From Spirochaetaceae bacterium (GTDB lineage Bacteria > Spirochaetota > Spirochaetia > Treponematales > Breznakiellaceae), in the NCBI GenBank assembly GCA_031258615.1, contig JAIRMP010000259.1, forward strand, positions 1 through 7,069: DNA of 7,069 nucleotides, in the 5' to 3' direction. The notes beneath the pieces were generated by a model. That model worked only from the letters and a program-made list of their open reading frames with translations, had not been told where the DNA came from and did not search any database. The position numbers and the translations under genes are program-made. Shown one piece after another: positions 5,771-7,069 of the stretch; position 1 is the first letter of the stretch; every line of letters starts with the position of its first letter.

Positions 5771-6562
5771 CTAAATCGTATATTCAATATCAAAAAATCC
5801 CTGAATACGCTGGATGAGCGCGGCATTTTCCGGCGACGACAGATTTCGCGGGTAAGGCTCGCCTACGGTAATCGTGTCCATGATCCTCGCGTTGGGTGAA
5901 CGCGACATGATGCTGATTTTTTGCCCCAGATACACCGCCTCCTGAATATCGTGCGTAACGAACAGTATCGTTTTGCTGGTTTCCTGCCATATTTTTATCA
6001 ATTCGTTCTGCATCAACTTGCGGGTCTGGGCATCCAGCGCGCCAAACGGCTCGTCCATCAACAGAATCTTTGGGTTGTTCGCCATGCTGCGGGCAATCTG
6101 GACGCGCTGTTTCATGCCGCCGGAAAGCTCCTTGGGTAATTTTTTTTCATGCCCCTCAAGGCCAACCAATTCAATGCAGCGCCTAACCGTGTTATTCCGT
6201 TCCGCGGACGGCGTTTTCCTGATTTTTAGCCCGTATTCCACGTTTTTCCAAACAGAGAGCCATGAAAAAATCGCCGAATCCGCATTCTGAAACACGACCC
6301 CCCGATCAAAACCGGGTTTGACAACCGGCCGCGAATCCACCAAAACCCGTCCCGATGATTTTTCGATAAAACCGGCGATAATATTGAGCAGCGTTGACTT
6401 GCCGCAGCCGCTCCAGCCCAGAAATATATGAAATTCCCCCTCCGCAATGCCTAAATTAACGTCCCTTAGGATGTAAACAGGTTCTTTTCCGCCCGTTTTA
6501 TCCCGCGGATTTTCGACAGCCGCATAAGTCTTCGACAAGTTCTCAATCTGGATAATAGCCAT
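5771..6562 (-). CDS. SsuB/TauB-type ABC transporter ATPase
   Basis: This cytoplasmic energising subunit is the first gene of the operon. I choose the ATG at 6560-6562 (263 residues, MAIIQIENLSKTY...), because AAGGAG at 6570-6575 is 7 nt upstream and family homology begins there. A longer frame from about 6607 would add 15 residues that do not resemble the family. Motifs in order: Walker A GWSGCGKST at 49-57 (Trp in place of the usual Pro), Q-loop VFQNAD around Q92, signature LSGGMKQR at 146-153, Walker B ILLMDEP at 166-172, D-loop GALD, and H-loop THD with H204. All residues needed for ATP hydrolysis are present. The lysine-rich insert at about residues 17-29 is typical of the loop before the first beta-strand turn in this family. 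It pairs with the permease and lipoprotein downstream. Confidence 0.95.
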   Translation of the reverse strand: MAIIQIENLSKTYAAVENPRDKTGGKEPVYILRDVNLGIAEGEFHIFLGWSGCGKSTLLNIIAGFIEKSSGRVLVDSRPVVKPGFDRGVVFQNADSAIFSWLSVWKNVEYGLKIRKTPSAERNNTVRRCIELVGLEGHEKKLPKELSGGMKQRVQIARSMANNPKILLMDEPFGALDAQTRKLMQNELIKIWQETSKTILFVTHDIQEAVYLGQKISIMSRSPNARIMDTITVGEPYPRNLSSPENAALIQRIQGFFDIEYTI

Positions 6563-6569
6563 ACGCCAA

Positions 6570-6575
6570 CTCCTT
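6570..6575 (-). promoter_or_regulatory. Ribosome binding site deciding the ATPase start
   Basis: AAGGAG on the minus strand is 7 nt before the ATG at 6560-6562, supporting that start over the in-frame upstream ATG at about 6607. Confidence 0.8.
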
Positions 6576-6598
6576 GAACGGTCATCCGTCCAAAACAT

Positions 6599-6638
6599 AT
6601 TATACACATAGAGTAAATAGGAATTAAAATCTTGTCAA
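6599..6638 (-). promoter_or_regulatory. Candidate promoter of the five-gene operon
   Basis: On the minus strand a perfect TTGACA (6633-6638) is followed after 17 nt by TACTCT (6610-6615), a 3/6 match to a -10 box. A perfect TATAAT lies further down at 6599-6604, but it is 28 nt from TTGACA and would need its own poorer -35 (TTAATT, at 17 nt). Either pair would place transcription starts some 30-45 nt before the ATPase ATG. TTGACA sits inside a small dyad (CTTG-A-CAAG) that could be an operator; this is speculative. The whole 6563-6680 gap contains no other recognisable signal. Confidence 0.5.
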
Positions 6639-6731
6639 GGCCCCCAAAAGGTGACGGGTGTACCAAATTTTTCCGTGTAATTATGCGGTGGAAAGCAAAG
6701 GTTCTACACATTCAAACCAAAGATTACCGGC

Positions 6732-6759
6732 GTGTTTAGCTCTGAGTGTTTAGCTCTGA
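6732..6759. repeat. 14-bp tandem duplication inside the transposase 3' end
   Basis: GTGTTTAGCTCTGA occurs twice back to back (6732-6745 and 6746-6759), perfectly. Fourteen is not a multiple of three, so the duplication shifts the transposase frame just after the LRAKH block. Confidence 0.95.
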
Positions 6760-6773
6760 GGCTCAGCAAATAG

Positions 6774-6790
6774 CGGAACCATAGGTTCCG
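6774..6790. repeat. Perfect 7-bp inverted repeat with 3-nt loop in the transposase 3' end
   Basis: CGGAACC (6774-6780), ATA, GGTTCCG (6784-6790). It falls exactly where the transposase frame is lost between GMRWDETNAI and YLLSLRAK. Deleting 14 nt of it (6776-6789) restores the frame, so it looks like a small palindromic insertion or foldback copy. Confidence 0.85.
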
Positions 6791-7069
6791 ATGGCGTTAG
6801 TTTCATCCCACCTCATACCGGCCTGTTTGCACCGCCTTTGTACCACGACCTTGTTTCCACTTTCTATCGGACCACTTCCCACATAATACCCCTGCTTCCT
6901 ATACTCCCCGTAATCTATTTTTTCACGGTTATTATTCACATATCCGTAGAGGTTTGGCACTCCTGTCGGCAGACTTCGCCCTTTATACTCCACAAGCCGT
7001 TCCAACAGTTCCTCTGTTTTGCTTTCCTTCGCCAGACCTATTATCTCTTTTGCCCACGGCTCATACCGC

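Larger units (their letters stand above)
6681..7069 (-). pseudogene. Transposase, C-terminal part, frameshifted (ISKra4-like; runs off the right edge)
   Basis: From the right edge the frame reads RYEPWAKEIIGLAKES..., then GYYVGSGPIESGNKVVV and QRRCKQAGMRW, the C-terminal signature of a DDE transposase family; I recall it best from ISKra4-type elements, though the exact family is uncertain. After GMRWDETNAI the frame degenerates to a TGA at 6763-6765. Another frame then reads YLLSLRAKHSEL, and a third reads GNLWFECVEPLLSTA up to TAA 6681-6683. Removing one copy of the 14-nt tandem duplication (6732-6759) and a 14-nt palindromic segment (about 6776-6789) restores a continuous NAIRYLLSLRAKHAGNLW ending, which is how such transposases normally finish. 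The gene is therefore a broken copy unless the right-hand part is also rearranged. The catalytic DDE core would lie outside the window. Confidence 0.75.

Noticed and set aside
6563..6607. 15-residue N-terminal extension of the ABC ATPase starting at about 6607
   Set aside because: There is no ribosome binding site at that ATG, a good one sits before the ATG at 6560-6562, and the extension has no family resemblance.
6563..6640. Possible sulfur-responsive riboswitch in the operon leader
   Set aside because: The leader is under about 80 nt and shows no SAM-type or other riboswitch core that I can recognise.
1..7069. CRISPR array, tRNA, rRNA or phage attachment site
   Set aside because: No regularly spaced repeats, cloverleaf-like segments, rRNA-like stretches or integrase genes were seen; the only tandem repeat is the two-copy 14-mer in the transposase.

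Overview
The window is a bacterial, moderately GC-rich stretch read almost entirely from the minus strand. It lacks rRNA, tRNA and housekeeping genes, so taxonomy is weakly constrained. The lipoprotein signal on the binding protein, strong Shine-Dalgarno sites and gene content would suit an anaerobic gut- or sediment-type bacterium, but I cannot name a phylum.

Right edge (6681-7069): the 3' part of a transposase gene running leftward. Its C-terminal end is broken by two small lesions, a 14-bp tandem duplication and a palindromic segment that looks inserted. The element has therefore been disabled, at least in this copy. Its left end lies close to the promoter region of the next operon.

Centre (666-6562): one tightly packed five-gene minus-strand operon. 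In transcription order it holds an SsuB/TauB-type ABC ATPase, an SsuC/TauC-type permease, an SsuA/TauA/NMT1-type binding lipoprotein, an arylsulfotransferase-like (ASST) beta-propeller protein, and a second ASST-like protein fused through a proline-rich linker to a C-terminal thioredoxin domain with a CKHC active site. Intergenic gaps are 42, 39, 9 and 2 nt. The first three genes form a complete importer of the nitrate/sulfonate/taurine class. The natural inference is uptake of a sulfonate or sulfate ester, followed by handling of the sulfur group by the two ASST paralogs. Neither paralog has a recognisable signal peptide, unlike classical periplasmic ASST. The two are tandem duplicates that have diverged at putative active-site histidines and in their C-terminal tails. 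The ASST-thioredoxin fusion and its transporter context are the most interesting part of the window.

Left edge (1-620): fragments of an unrelated iron-siderophore/cobalamin-type ABC importer. A FecE-like ATPase (partial, running off the left edge) follows the last 37 codons of a FecCD-type permease, both on the minus strand. These permease codons abut, head to head across a short inverted repeat at 412-446, the last ~60 codons of a FecB/BtuF-type binding protein on the plus strand. Two genes truncated in opposite orientations at a foldback sequence indicate either an inversion/deletion or a chimeric assembly or amplification junction. A GC-rich hairpin at 641-660 separates the plus-strand remnant from the end of the ASST operon.
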